From contig JACKCT010000005.1 in the NCBI GenBank assembly GCA_020633895.1, positions 186,001-250,000 on the forward strand: 64,000 nucleotides of DNA. The letters run 5' to 3'. The number at the start of each line of letters is the position of its first letter. Positions within the stretch are counted from its first letter, which is position 1. Shown here piece by piece: positions 45,801-53,977 of this stretch. The translations under genes were made by a program, and so were the position numbers. The notes under the pieces were generated by a model. It ran no database searches. It was not told the origin of the DNA and worked only from the letters and a program-made list of their open reading frames with translations. This stretch comes from Deltaproteobacteria bacterium (GTDB lineage: Bacteria; Lernaellota; Lernaellaia; JACKCT01).

Positions 45801-46535
45801 ATGAACACCGCCAAATCGCCTCACCTGATGGTGCTGATCCCTGCGTTTAACGAGCAGGCGCGCGTCGGCGACGTGGTGCGCGCGGTGCGCGAGGCGATCG
45901 CACCGGACCGCATCGTGGTGGTGGACGACGGGTCGGTGGACGACACGGCCCAGGCGGCGCGGCAGGCCGGGGCGACGGTTATCGAATTGCCGGTGAACCT
46001 GGGTTACGGAGCGGCGTTGCAGACCGGCTATCGCTACGCGCTGCGGGTGCGGGCGGCCAAAGTGTTGCAGATGGACGCCGACGGCCAACACCGGCCCGAG
46101 ACCCTCAACAAGCTCATCGACGCCCAGGACGAGGGCGACATCGTCATCGGCTCGCGCTTTCTGGAAGCGCTCAGCTACAAAATGCCGTGGACGCGGCGCA
46201 TCGGCGTCGAGCTGTTCTCCCGATTCGCCGCGGCGGTCAGCGGGCAACGGGTCTACGACGTCACCAGCGGGCTGCAACTCATCGACTGCAAGGTGCTGCC
46301 CTTTCTCGTCAGTCCGTATTTCCCCACCGACTACCCGGACGCGGACCTGCTGGTCCTGCTGCGTCGGTGCGGTTTCTCGATCAAGGAAGTCGCCGTGGGG
46401 ATGAAGCCCAGCCCGCCGGGGAAAGTCTCCATGCACAAAGGGCCGAAGATCATTTATTATATCTACAAAATGACACTTTCCATCGGCCTGGCCATCTTCG
46501 AACGCAAACCGCGATACAAGGGGAGTGCCCCATGA
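45801..46535 (+). CDS. Family 2 glycosyltransferase (polyprenyl-phosphate sugar transferase type)
   Basis: 244 residues with a GT-A fold. LIPAFNEQARV near the N-terminus, VVDDGSVDDT (40-49), LPVNLGYGAALQTGYRYA, and the metal-binding DxD at D92-A-D94 (LQMDADGQHRPE). VTSGLQLIDCKVLPFL is typical of DPM/GtrB-like enzymes. It lacks C-terminal transmembrane helices, which are instead supplied by the overlapping DUF2304 gene (ATGA overlap). It probably transfers a sugar to a polyprenyl phosphate for surface glycan assembly. Confidence 0.9.
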   Translation: MNTAKSPHLMVLIPAFNEQARVGDVVRAVREAIAPDRIVVVDDGSVDDTAQAARQAGATVIELPVNLGYGAALQTGYRYALRVRAAKVLQMDADGQHRPETLNKLIDAQDEGDIVIGSRFLEALSYKMPWTRRIGVELFSRFAAAVSGQRVYDVTSGLQLIDCKVLPFLVSPYFPTDYPDADLLVLLRRCGFSIKEVAVGMKPSPPGKVSMHKGPKIIYYIYKMTLSIGLAIFERKPRYKGSAP

Positions 46536-46897
46536 CGCCTACCCAGCGCATATTTGCTCTCACAGCGGCGGTTCTGATCTTCGTGTTCATCATCGACCTG
46601 GTGCGGCGACGAAAGATCGGAATTCAATATTCGATCTTATGGTTGTTCATGGGTGTTGTGATTTTTATTGTCGCGACGTGGTACGACAGCCTGCTGATTG
46701 TCACGAGTCTGATCGGCGCCGTGGTGCCGACGACGACACTGTTTATTTTCGGCATTTTGTTCCTCATGGTTATGACGCTGCATCTGACCATGCGCATCAC
46801 GCAGCAGCAGATCACCATCGTCCAACTCGCTCAGGAGATCGCTCTGCTGAAACACGAGTTGGAGAGCGACGAGGACGCGCCCGGCTCCGGTGCGTGA
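46532..46897 (+). CDS. DUF2304 membrane protein
   Basis: 121 residues with three transmembrane helices (about 8-24, 35-55 and 63-85: FALTAAVLIFVFIIDLV, ILWLFMGVVIFIVATWY, GAVVPTTTLFIFGILFLMVMT) and a C-terminal cytoplasmic coiled coil (RITQQQITIVQLAQEIALLK). This is the DUF2304 layout, regularly found directly after a GT2 gene, as here (4-nt overlap). It is likely a membrane partner for the transferase. Its end overlaps the GTG of the next gene by 8 nt. Confidence 0.88.
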   Translation: MTPTQRIFALTAAVLIFVFIIDLVRRRKIGIQYSILWLFMGVVIFIVATWYDSLLIVTSLIGAVVPTTTLFIFGILFLMVMTLHLTMRITQQQITIVQLAQEIALLKHELESDEDAPGSGA

Positions 46898-48836
46898 ATC
46901 GATCCGCCGTCTTTGGCGCCTGGGCGTCCCGCTGTTCGTCGTCGCGTTCATCGTGCTGACGCACGGTGAAGACCGCCTGACGACGCTGCTCGTCCCGATC
47001 GACGTCCGGGACGCCACGGGCTCCGTCTACGCCGAGGCGCGGTGGAATCGATTGGAGCTGGGCCCCCGCGACGGGCATTGGATCGACGCCGCCCCCGAAT
47101 CCCACCCCGACGAATTGAGTGACGGCTTTATCGCGCGATATGACGTGATCGTACGTCGGATGGGGACGCTGGCGATCGACGCGATTGCCCCGGATAATCG
47201 GCGTTTCGTGCTGGCGCGGTTGGATCGCAGCCATTTCTGGCCGTATGTCGCCCAAATTCTCGACGGCCGGCCGCTGGAACTGGCGATCAAGGCGACGGCC
47301 GACGGCGCCGTCTCCGTCTTCGTCGACGGCGAAAGTCGCTCAATCGAGAACACCCCCTTTCCGCCGCCGTTTTCCATCAAGATGCAATTCGAGGAAGGCA
47401 CCCATCTCGCCATTCTCAATCGAACCATCGCGCCGACGGATCCGAACAACTCCTTGCTGACGCTGGGCGACAACCCGCCGGTCGACCAATGGCGCGCCGA
47501 CGGACAGGGGATGCGCAAATGGATCGCGCTGGCGATGTTTGTCGCGCTGGCGCTCGTCTGGTGGACGGGCGGCGAACACGCGCCGTGGCGGTCGGATTTT
47601 CGCGGTCCGCAGGATTTGGTCGCGGCGTCGTTGCTGCTCGTCACGCCGGTCGGGCTTGAGGTTTTCAACGCCGTCTCGCCGTCATGGCTGCTTTTGGCGC
47701 TCGTCGGGATTGCGTTTTGGCATGGGGCGTTTGCCCTGTGGCGACAGGGTCGAATCAAACTCGGAATCGCCGTCGCGCTGCTGCCGATTTTCGTCAATTT
47801 ATTTTGGGTGTCGGCGAGCGGCGTGCCGGCGATCGGTGTCTTTTTATCGGCCGCGGTGCTGACGCTCATGGGGGCGCAGGAGGCGTTCATCGCCCGTCGC
47901 GAAAAGGCGTGGGCGGCTCCCATGGCCGGGCTGGCGTTGGTGCTCGTGTTGTTGCCGACGGAGTGGGCGGCGCGGGCGGCCTATCCGGACGGGCGCATCC
48001 TGCGCGGGGCGTCGGCGTCGCTGTTTGACGAGCTGTCCGAGGGGCGGCCCAACGTGGACGACGCCGCCCGCCTGGCGCCGAGCTATCCCGGTTCGCCCCT
48101 GTTGCCGCCGGAGGAGCGCGACCGGCCGGCGGTGGTTCTGCTCGGCGGGTCGGTGGTCTACGGCTCGGATGTGGACCCGAAAATGAACGTTGCCGATCTG
48201 CTGCGCGACAGATTGGGCGAAGCGGCGAGCGTCCACAACGCCGCGGGTGTCGGTCTCGTCTCAACGCAGCTCGCGGACCGATTCGTGCGTTACATCGCGC
48301 CTCTGCGGCCCGAGGTGGTCGTCGTCTACGCGAGGCACAACGACATCTTCCAATCCGGGCCTTTCACCTTGCGACAAATGCGCGAGGGCCCGCCGACGAC
48401 CGTCGCGAAGGCGCGGGGCCTGTTGCGACAAAGCGTGTTGTATCGCCTGGCGGCGGAAACGGTCGCCCGATACAAGGAGCGTCGCCACTTGGGTCGGCCG
48501 CCGGACGACGCGATCGTCGGTGAGTTTCGCGCGAGCGTCGGCGAGATTGTCGACGCGGCAACCGCCTACGGCGGGCAGGTGATCCTCGTCCCCGAGGCGG
48601 TCGTGTTGCCCGAGGATCTGACGCCGGTGGTGCGTCGCCTCGGTGAGGTGTTGCGTGAATTCGGGAGTCGGGACCACGTGCGTGTGATCGACTTCGATCT
48701 GCCGCAAAAGGACAAATCCGGCGCCGAACTCTACACCGACGATGTGCATTTGACTGTGCAAGGCTACCAACATTTAACCGATGCTTTGGAGGCGCCGATC
48801 CGTCGCGCGCTGGACGCGTCGGGCGGGCAGGGCTAG
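46890..48836 (+). CDS. Multi-pass membrane protein with C-terminal SGNH hydrolase domain
   Basis: 648 residues from a GTG overlapping the DUF2304 gene. An N-terminal helix (about 9-25) is followed by an extracytoplasmic beta-rich domain (about 35-205), five to six transmembrane helices (about 207-365), then a periplasmic SGNH domain: GGS 419-421 (VVLLGGSVVYGSDV), VHNAAGVGLVS, VVVYARHNDIFQS and D617-x-x-H620 (DDVHLTVQGY). The architecture suggests a glycan- or lipid-modifying esterase/transferase tied to the preceding glycosyltransferase pair. It is the third SGNH protein in the window. Substrate is unknown. Confidence 0.78.
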   Translation: MRESIRRLWRLGVPLFVVAFIVLTHGEDRLTTLLVPIDVRDATGSVYAEARWNRLELGPRDGHWIDAAPESHPDELSDGFIARYDVIVRRMGTLAIDAIAPDNRRFVLARLDRSHFWPYVAQILDGRPLELAIKATADGAVSVFVDGESRSIENTPFPPPFSIKMQFEEGTHLAILNRTIAPTDPNNSLLTLGDNPPVDQWRADGQGMRKWIALAMFVALALVWWTGGEHAPWRSDFRGPQDLVAASLLLVTPVGLEVFNAVSPSWLLLALVGIAFWHGAFALWRQGRIKLGIAVALLPIFVNLFWVSASGVPAIGVFLSAAVLTLMGAQEAFIARREKAWAAPMAGLALVLVLLPTEWAARAAYPDGRILRGASASLFDELSEGRPNVDDAARLAPSYPGSPLLPPEERDRPAVVLLGGSVVYGSDVDPKMNVADLLRDRLGEAASVHNAAGVGLVSTQLADRFVRYIAPLRPEVVVVYARHNDIFQSGPFTLRQMREGPPTTVAKARGLLRQSVLYRLAAETVARYKERRHLGRPPDDAIVGEFRASVGEIVDAATAYGGQVILVPEAVVLPEDLTPVVRRLGEVLREFGSRDHVRVIDFDLPQKDKSGAELYTDDVHLTVQGYQHLTDALEAPIRRALDASGGQG

Positions 48837-48866
48837 CATTTTCTTTTTTGCCCACCGGGGGAATTC

Positions 48867-49409
48867 ATGGCCAAGTTCAGCATCACGACCAAGACCGGCG
48901 ACGAAGGCATGACGCGCCTCTACTCCGGCGAAAAGGTGTTCAAGGATTCGGAGCGCCCGACCGTCTACGGCGCGATTGACGAGTTGGAGGCGATCCTGGG
49001 CGTGTGCCGCGTGCTGGCGCAAAAGCCGGACACGAAAGAAGCGCTACTCTACATTCAACGCCAGCTTTTTCGCATCAACGGCGAGCTGGCGACCACGGCC
49101 AAGAAGCTCGACAAAGTGCCTCGGGTGGATCAGGCCATGCTCGACGAGATGGACCGGCGGCGCGACGCGCTGGAGGAGACGGTGGAGTTGCCCAACGGGT
49201 TCATCGTCTCGGGCGAGTCGCTGTCCTCGGGCTTTATCGACATCGCGAAAACCGTCGCCCGGCGCTGCGAACGCATGATCGTGACCATCCACCGGGGCGG
49301 CGTCATCGACAACGCGCTCATCCTCGTCTGGTTCAACCGCCTGTCCGACTACCTCTACCTCCTGGGCCGCCACGAAGGCGGCGAGCAGATTCTGGTGAAA
49401 GAGGAGTAG
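48867..49409 (+). CDS. Cob(I)alamin adenosyltransferase, PduO type
   Basis: 180 residues. It transfers adenosyl from ATP to cob(I)alamin, producing adenosylcobalamin. N-terminal ATP-binding TKTGDEGMTRLYSGEKVFKD, the dimer/trimer helix GAIDELEAILGVCR, the conserved ARRCERM and the C-terminal NRLSDYLYLLGR motifs are all present. Length fits the family. It starts 30 nt after the SGNH gene and may share its transcript. In this window its clearest client is NrdJ. Confidence 0.93.
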   Translation: MAKFSITTKTGDEGMTRLYSGEKVFKDSERPTVYGAIDELEAILGVCRVLAQKPDTKEALLYIQRQLFRINGELATTAKKLDKVPRVDQAMLDEMDRRRDALEETVELPNGFIVSGESLSSGFIDIAKTVARRCERMIVTIHRGGVIDNALILVWFNRLSDYLYLLGRHEGGEQILVKEE

Positions 49410-49471
49410 GACTGTCGGAGGCGAAGATCGGGGACTTAGGCGGCGTCCCGCCATTTCGCGATGTGTTCGAT

Positions 49472-49554
49472 CAGAGCCCCGAACGGTAGTGAGGGGTTCC
49501 GTTTATCTCCAACAACATTCGAGTTTGACCCCTCACTACCGTTCGGGGCTCTGA
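49472..49554. repeat. Extragenic inverted repeat, family A, copy 6 (minimal, perfect)
   Basis: Left arm CAGAGCCCCGAACGGTAGTG + AGGGGT and its exact complement, with a spacer of about 31 bp. This 26-bp perfect palindromic pair is the cleanest copy and defines the element. It lies between convergent genes. Confidence 0.92.
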
Positions 49555-49600
49555 ATGGTCTGTTGCGGCACTTAAGGGACGGCCGCGACGCAGGAAATTC

Positions 49601-49643
49601 ACACCTTCTCTCGGGCTTCGCCCTCGCGAAAGTGTGGCACCCA
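49601..49643. repeat. Extragenic repeat, family C, copy 2
   Basis: ACACCTTCTCTCGGGCTTCG then CCCTCGCGAAAGTGTGGCAC, almost identical to the copy at 8273-8312. Confidence 0.8.
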
Positions 49644-49669
49644 TTCTCCTGGCGGCGAAACAAAAGAAC

Positions 49670-49695
49670 AACGCCCGGCCTTTCGGCCGGGCGTT
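49670..49695 (-). terminator. Rho-independent terminator of the Asp-rich lipoprotein gene
   Basis: AACGCCCGGCC, loop TTTC and GGCCGGGCGTT form a perfect 11-bp stem. On the minus strand it is followed by GTTCTTTTGTTT, 24 bp past the stop codon. Confidence 0.9.
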
Positions 49696-49718
49696 GCGTG
49701 TTTACGGGATGGGGAGGT

Positions 49719-51476
49719 TTAGATGCCGATGCCGCCGAGCAGGTCAGCCAGCAGGGCTTCCAGGTCGAGGTTGGTCCAGAGGCTGATGTTCGCGCTGTCG
49801 TAGGCGAAGATGCCGTTCGGGTTGTAGGCGTTGACATCGACACCGTCGGGCAGGTCGAAGCCGACCACGGCGATGATGTCATCCGAGCTGGGCGTGACGC
49901 CCAATTCGGCGGCCGGAACTTCCCAGGTGTACTCGCCGGAACCGTTGGCCGGGAACTGGACCTGCATGGTCGGGCCGTCAGCCGAGGCGTAGATCACGTG
50001 GATCAGGTCCGGCTGGGCGCCGCCGCCGTTGGACAACTCGAAGTTCAGCTCGCCGTCCACGTAGCTGGCGTTCTCCACGTTGGGCAGGAAGTCATCCGCG
50101 TCCACTTCCCAGGTGCTCGGGAAGTCGCCGGGAGACTCCAGGAAGCCCAGGTGCAGCGACAGGGCCGGAGCCATCAGGCCGTCCGGGTTCTTGATCAGGT
50201 CGGTCTGGGCCACCGCGAAGGTGAACGTGTTGCTGCCCAGGTCCGTGTAGTCCAGGGACATGTCGCCCGACTCGTCGGTGATGCCGAAGCCGAAGGGCAG
50301 CAGGTTGCGGTAGGCGATCTCGCCCAGGGACAGGCCGATGTAGTCATAGTCGCCGTCCATGTTGTCCACGTTCACCGGCAGGGCGCCCGTGGTCGCGGTG
50401 GAAGGCAGGGAGAGCGGATCGCTCGGATCCCAGTTGGGAACCGCGGAGCTGTCGTAGACCTTGAGGGCCGCGTTGAGCAGGGGTCCGATCAGCTCGGCCA
50501 CGTCCAGGTCGGAGAACAGGTCCAGCAGACCGGCGATGTCGTCGGCCAGGGAGCCCACGGTGATGCCCAGGACGGAGCCCTGGATGGGATACTCGGTCGC
50601 GCCGTCGAGCACCGGCACCTGCACGGAGTCGTTGGAAATGCTGACCTTCGCGATCGACGGAATATTCAGGTTCAGGGCCGGGACATAGATGCTCTTGGGG
50701 ATATCGACGTTCATCGGCTCGTCGAGTTCGATGCTCGCCGAGAACGTGGCCGTGGACAGCAGGTGGTCAAAGTCCAGGGAAAGCAGTTCCTGGCGGTTGA
50801 TGCCGGGAATGGCCAGACCCAGGTAGACCGGGTTCTTGAACAGGCCCAGCAGGCCGGGCTGCGTGAGGCCCAAGGGCGAACCGCCGCTGGTGAAGTTGCC
50901 GGCGGCCGAGTCGCTGTAGGAGTTGTCGTTGCCGCAATCCAGACGGAAGGAGAAGGTGTTGGCGTCGGCGTTGACGCTCCAGGCCCAGCAGCCGTCGTTG
51001 TAGGCGGACACGGTCACGGCGCCGGCGGCCTTGGCGGTCGGGGCGGGCCAGACGAACTTGCCGTCGGCGTCGGTGGTGCCGCTGGCCAGCATGCTTTCGC
51101 CCTGCGTGACGACAACGTCGGCGCCTTCGATGGGCTCGCAAGTGGCGTCGTTGTAGACATACGCGGTGCCGGCGTCGTCATGAGCGCCGCCGCCGATGCC
51201 CGAGTTGTCCGTGTCGCATTTCAGCGACGCGGCGTCGTCATCGTCATCGTCGCCGGTGTCGTCGTCATCATCGTCGTCGTCGTCATCATCATCGTCGTCG
51301 TCATCGTCATCATCGTCGTCCGTCGTGTCGTCATCGTCGTCGTCCGTCGTGTCATCGTCGGTCGACGCGGAGTCGTCATCGTCGTCGTCATCGCCGCCGC
51401 CGCAACCGGTGCCGGCCATGGCCAGGACGAAGGCCGCCAGCATGGCGACGAGCAGATACATCCAAGGTTTCTTCAT
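49719..51476 (-). CDS. Large lipoprotein with extreme poly-Asp linker
   Basis: 585 residues from the ATG at 51476 (GGGAGG upstream). The signal peptide ends with a weak lipobox (AGTGC, Cys 25). About 55 acidic residues follow, including an uninterrupted run of 21 Asp coded by mixed GAC and GAT codons. The next segment (about 105-180: GTAYVYNDATCEPIEGADVVVTQ, GTTDADGKFVWPAP) looks like a carboxypeptidase-regulatory-like Ig fold. The remaining 400 residues are a beta-rich domain with no recognisable family. It is monocistronic with its own terminator. Surface exposure is inferred; function is unknown. Confidence 0.8.
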   Translation of the reverse strand: MKKPWMYLLVAMLAAFVLAMAGTGCGGGDDDDDDDSASTDDDTTDDDDDDTTDDDDDDDDDDDDDDDDDDDDDTGDDDDDDAASLKCDTDNSGIGGGAHDDAGTAYVYNDATCEPIEGADVVVTQGESMLASGTTDADGKFVWPAPTAKAAGAVTVSAYNDGCWAWSVNADANTFSFRLDCGNDNSYSDSAAGNFTSGGSPLGLTQPGLLGLFKNPVYLGLAIPGINRQELLSLDFDHLLSTATFSASIELDEPMNVDIPKSIYVPALNLNIPSIAKVSISNDSVQVPVLDGATEYPIQGSVLGITVGSLADDIAGLLDLFSDLDVAELIGPLLNAALKVYDSSAVPNWDPSDPLSLPSTATTGALPVNVDNMDGDYDYIGLSLGEIAYRNLLPFGFGITDESGDMSLDYTDLGSNTFTFAVAQTDLIKNPDGLMAPALSLHLGFLESPGDFPSTWEVDADDFLPNVENASYVDGELNFELSNGGGAQPDLIHVIYASADGPTMQVQFPANGSGEYTWEVPAAELGVTPSSDDIIAVVGFDLPDGVDVNAYNPNGIFAYDSANISLWTNLDLEALLADLLGGIGI

Positions 51477-51924
51477 CGGGACCTCCCTACAAGGGTCAGT
51501 TAATGGGATGGGGAACTTCAATTTCGCCGTGAGAGGATTCTCCGGGCGATGTCCGATAAGCCGACCGCGAGAATCGGGTCGGAATCATGACCGAATGGGT
51601 GAGAACGTCGAACGCGTAGAGCATCTATTCATCCCGCGGGCGGCGCTTTGTGCGCACCGTACCCCTGCCGGACGATCGGGACCAATCTCCTGGCGGGCCG
51701 CACGCCGCGGCCGCCGGATCAGCCCCGAAAGATCCCGAAGGTCATTAAATTCAAAACCGAGGCGCATCCTACGAGCGCACGAATACCCTGTCAAGAAATA
51801 AGAGTCTAAAAAATGCCGCGAATTTCCACGATGTTACGATTCGTTTGTTTTGACGCGGTGCGGCTTCAGAATTTCGTGCGACCGGGCTTACGCCCGGCCT
51901 GACTGACCATTGGTCGATTCGAAA
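51477..51924. other. 448-bp divergent-free intergenic region
   Basis: It lies between two minus-strand genes. It should hold the promoter of the poly-Asp lipoprotein gene and the 3' end of the acyl-CoA ligase transcript. A small hairpin CCGGGC-TTAC-GCCCGG lies at 51882-51897 without a convincing U-tract. I see no gene or recognised repeat. Confidence 0.45.
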
Positions 51925-53763
51925 TCAGCCCATCGCGCCTTCATACATCGCGTCGATCAGATCCTTATATTTCTCGTTAACGACGCGACGTTTAATCTTT
52001 TGCGAAGGTGTAAGAACGCCGTTGGCCTCCGAGAACTCATGGTCAACCAGGGTAAACTTCTTGATCTGTTCGAAGCGGGCCAGGTTCTTGTTGACCTTGT
52101 CGACGGCGGCCTGAACGTGCTCGACGACTTCCTTCTTTTTGATCAGATCGGCGTTGTCCGCAAAGTGGATCTTTTTGCGTTTGGCCCATTTGGTCATGGC
52201 ATCGAAATCCGGCGCGATCAGGGCCGACAGGAAATTGCGATTGTCGCCGATGAGAATCACCGTCTCGATCAAGTGGTCGGTATTGAAGGCGTTTTCGATG
52301 GGATTGGGGGCGATGTTCTTGCCGCCGGAGGTGATGATCAGTTCCTTCTTGCGGTCGGTGATCATCAGCCGCCCCTTCTCGTCGAAGGCGCCGATATCCC
52401 CCGAACGGAACCAGCCGTCCTCGGTCATGACCTCGTCGGTGGATTTTTTGTCGCGATAGTAGCCCTTCATGACGTTCGGACCCTTGATGAGGATCTCGCC
52501 GTCCTCGTCGAGCTTGATCTCCACGCCGGGGATGGGCTCGCCGACGGTGCCCAGCTTGTTGTTGCCGGGGGTGGTGACGGTGGCGACCGGGCTGGTCTCG
52601 GTCAGGCCGTAGCCCTGGTAGATATCGATGCCCAGGCCGTTGAAGAACTCCATGAGTTCCTTGGCCAGCGGCCCGCCGCCGCCGTAGGCCACGCGCACCC
52701 GATCCAGGCCCGCCTGTTGCTTAACGATATGCAGAATCTTCGAGGCCGCCGCGTACTTGAGGGCGAGCATCTTGGGCACGGCCTTGCCTTCGTTGCGGTA
52801 TTTGTAGACCTCCAGGCCCACGGCGTGGGACTCCCAGACCAACTTCTGGCGGGTGATGCGTTCACCGGCCAGGATGGACTGCACGCGCAGATAGAGCTTC
52901 TCATACAGCCGAGGCACGCTCATGAGGATCGTGGGCCGAACGGTGGTCAGGGCCTCGCGCATGGACTCGGGGTCGATGCCCTCGCTCATGCCCATGGTGC
53001 CGCCCACCTCCAGGCATCCCATGTAGTCGGCGACGAAGCCGAAGGAATGGCAAAGAGGCAGGTGGGACAGCCAGATGTCTTCCTTGCTCAGGTCGAACAG
53101 ATGCTGCACCGGGCGCTGGGACAGGAAGTTCGCGTTGGTGAGCATGACGCCCTTGGGCACGCCGGTGGTCCCGGAGGTGTAAATCAGCGCCGCCACGTCG
53201 TCCTGCCCGACGGATTCGACCCGCTTGAACAGCTTGCCTTCGTCGTAGGAGTCCCGGCCTTGTTCGACGAAGGTGACGAAGTTGATCCAGCGCCCCTTGG
53301 GATCGTTGTCGATGGGCTCCAGCACGACGATGTGCTCGAGCTTGGGGCAGTCCTTCTTGACGTGCAGCGCCTTGTCGAGCTGGTCCTTGTCGCCCACGAA
53401 GACAAGCTTGGTGTTGGAATGCTTGAGGATGTACCCCGCTTCCTCGGCGGTGAGCGTGGGGTAGACCGTGGTAATCACGCACCCGGTGGTGGCGGCGCCG
53501 GAGGCGGCGGAGATCCAGGCGGGCCGGTTGCCGGAAAAGATGGCGATGTGATCGCCCTTCTTCAGGCCGGATTTGAGCAGGGCGGCCGCCGTGTATTCGT
53601 AAACCTGGACGCAGTCCTTACGGCTGTACTTGTGGAAGGTGTCGGTCATGCGCCCCCGATCGTCGCGCTTGCTGATGATGAGGGGGCGTTCCGGGTCTTC
53701 GTGCCGACGATTCCAATGAATGGCCGCAAGGGAGTTTTCCGGCAACGGCGCAGAGGACATCAC
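51925..53763 (-). CDS. Long-chain acyl-CoA synthetase (AMP-forming)
   Basis: 612 residues of the ANL superfamily, FadD15/ACSL-like. It activates fatty acids to acyl-CoA via an acyl-adenylate. AMP-binding motif YTSGTTGVPKGVMLTN (about 190), the YGGGGPLAKELMEFF and GYGLTETSPV blocks (adenine binding), GDIGAFDEKGRLMITDRKKELIITSGGKN (hinge and C-terminal domain), and a final KIKRR catalytic-Lys region. No signal peptide. It is separated from neighbours by more than 200 bp. Chain-length preference cannot be deduced. Confidence 0.93.
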   Translation of the reverse strand: MMSSAPLPENSLAAIHWNRRHEDPERPLIISKRDDRGRMTDTFHKYSRKDCVQVYEYTAAALLKSGLKKGDHIAIFSGNRPAWISAASGAATTGCVITTVYPTLTAEEAGYILKHSNTKLVFVGDKDQLDKALHVKKDCPKLEHIVVLEPIDNDPKGRWINFVTFVEQGRDSYDEGKLFKRVESVGQDDVAALIYTSGTTGVPKGVMLTNANFLSQRPVQHLFDLSKEDIWLSHLPLCHSFGFVADYMGCLEVGGTMGMSEGIDPESMREALTTVRPTILMSVPRLYEKLYLRVQSILAGERITRQKLVWESHAVGLEVYKYRNEGKAVPKMLALKYAAASKILHIVKQQAGLDRVRVAYGGGGPLAKELMEFFNGLGIDIYQGYGLTETSPVATVTTPGNNKLGTVGEPIPGVEIKLDEDGEILIKGPNVMKGYYRDKKSTDEVMTEDGWFRSGDIGAFDEKGRLMITDRKKELIITSGGKNIAPNPIENAFNTDHLIETVILIGDNRNFLSALIAPDFDAMTKWAKRKKIHFADNADLIKKKEVVEHVQAAVDKVNKNLARFEQIKKFTLVDHEFSEANGVLTPSQKIKRRVVNEKYKDLIDAMYEGAMG

Positions 53764-53923
53764 GCGTCTCCTTCACAAAGGGCGAGGATAAATCAAGGGC
53801 TGGCCCAAACGTCCTCAAAATGGCGGGAAAATTCGCCCGATGCAAGGGGGCGCGGGGCCGGACAAACGTAGTTTCAAAGTCGCGACGGCAGAAAGTGAAT
53901 TGGTTCGCGTTGCGAGAACCGTG

Positions 53924-53977
53924 GGCGTCGCACTTTCACGGCGACATTGTCGGGGGGAAGGTGTGGCACCCTCGTCA
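53924..53977. repeat. Extragenic repeat, family C, diverged copy
   Basis: GGGCGTCGCACTTTCACGGCG...GGGGGAAGGTGTGGCACCC combines the left and right ends of the family C unit with a diverged middle. It abuts the 3' end of the glycosyltransferase gene. Confidence 0.45.

Noticed and set aside
51882-51897. Terminator for the acyl-CoA ligase gene
   Set aside because: The 6-bp stem is real, but on the minus strand it is not followed by a U-rich stretch.
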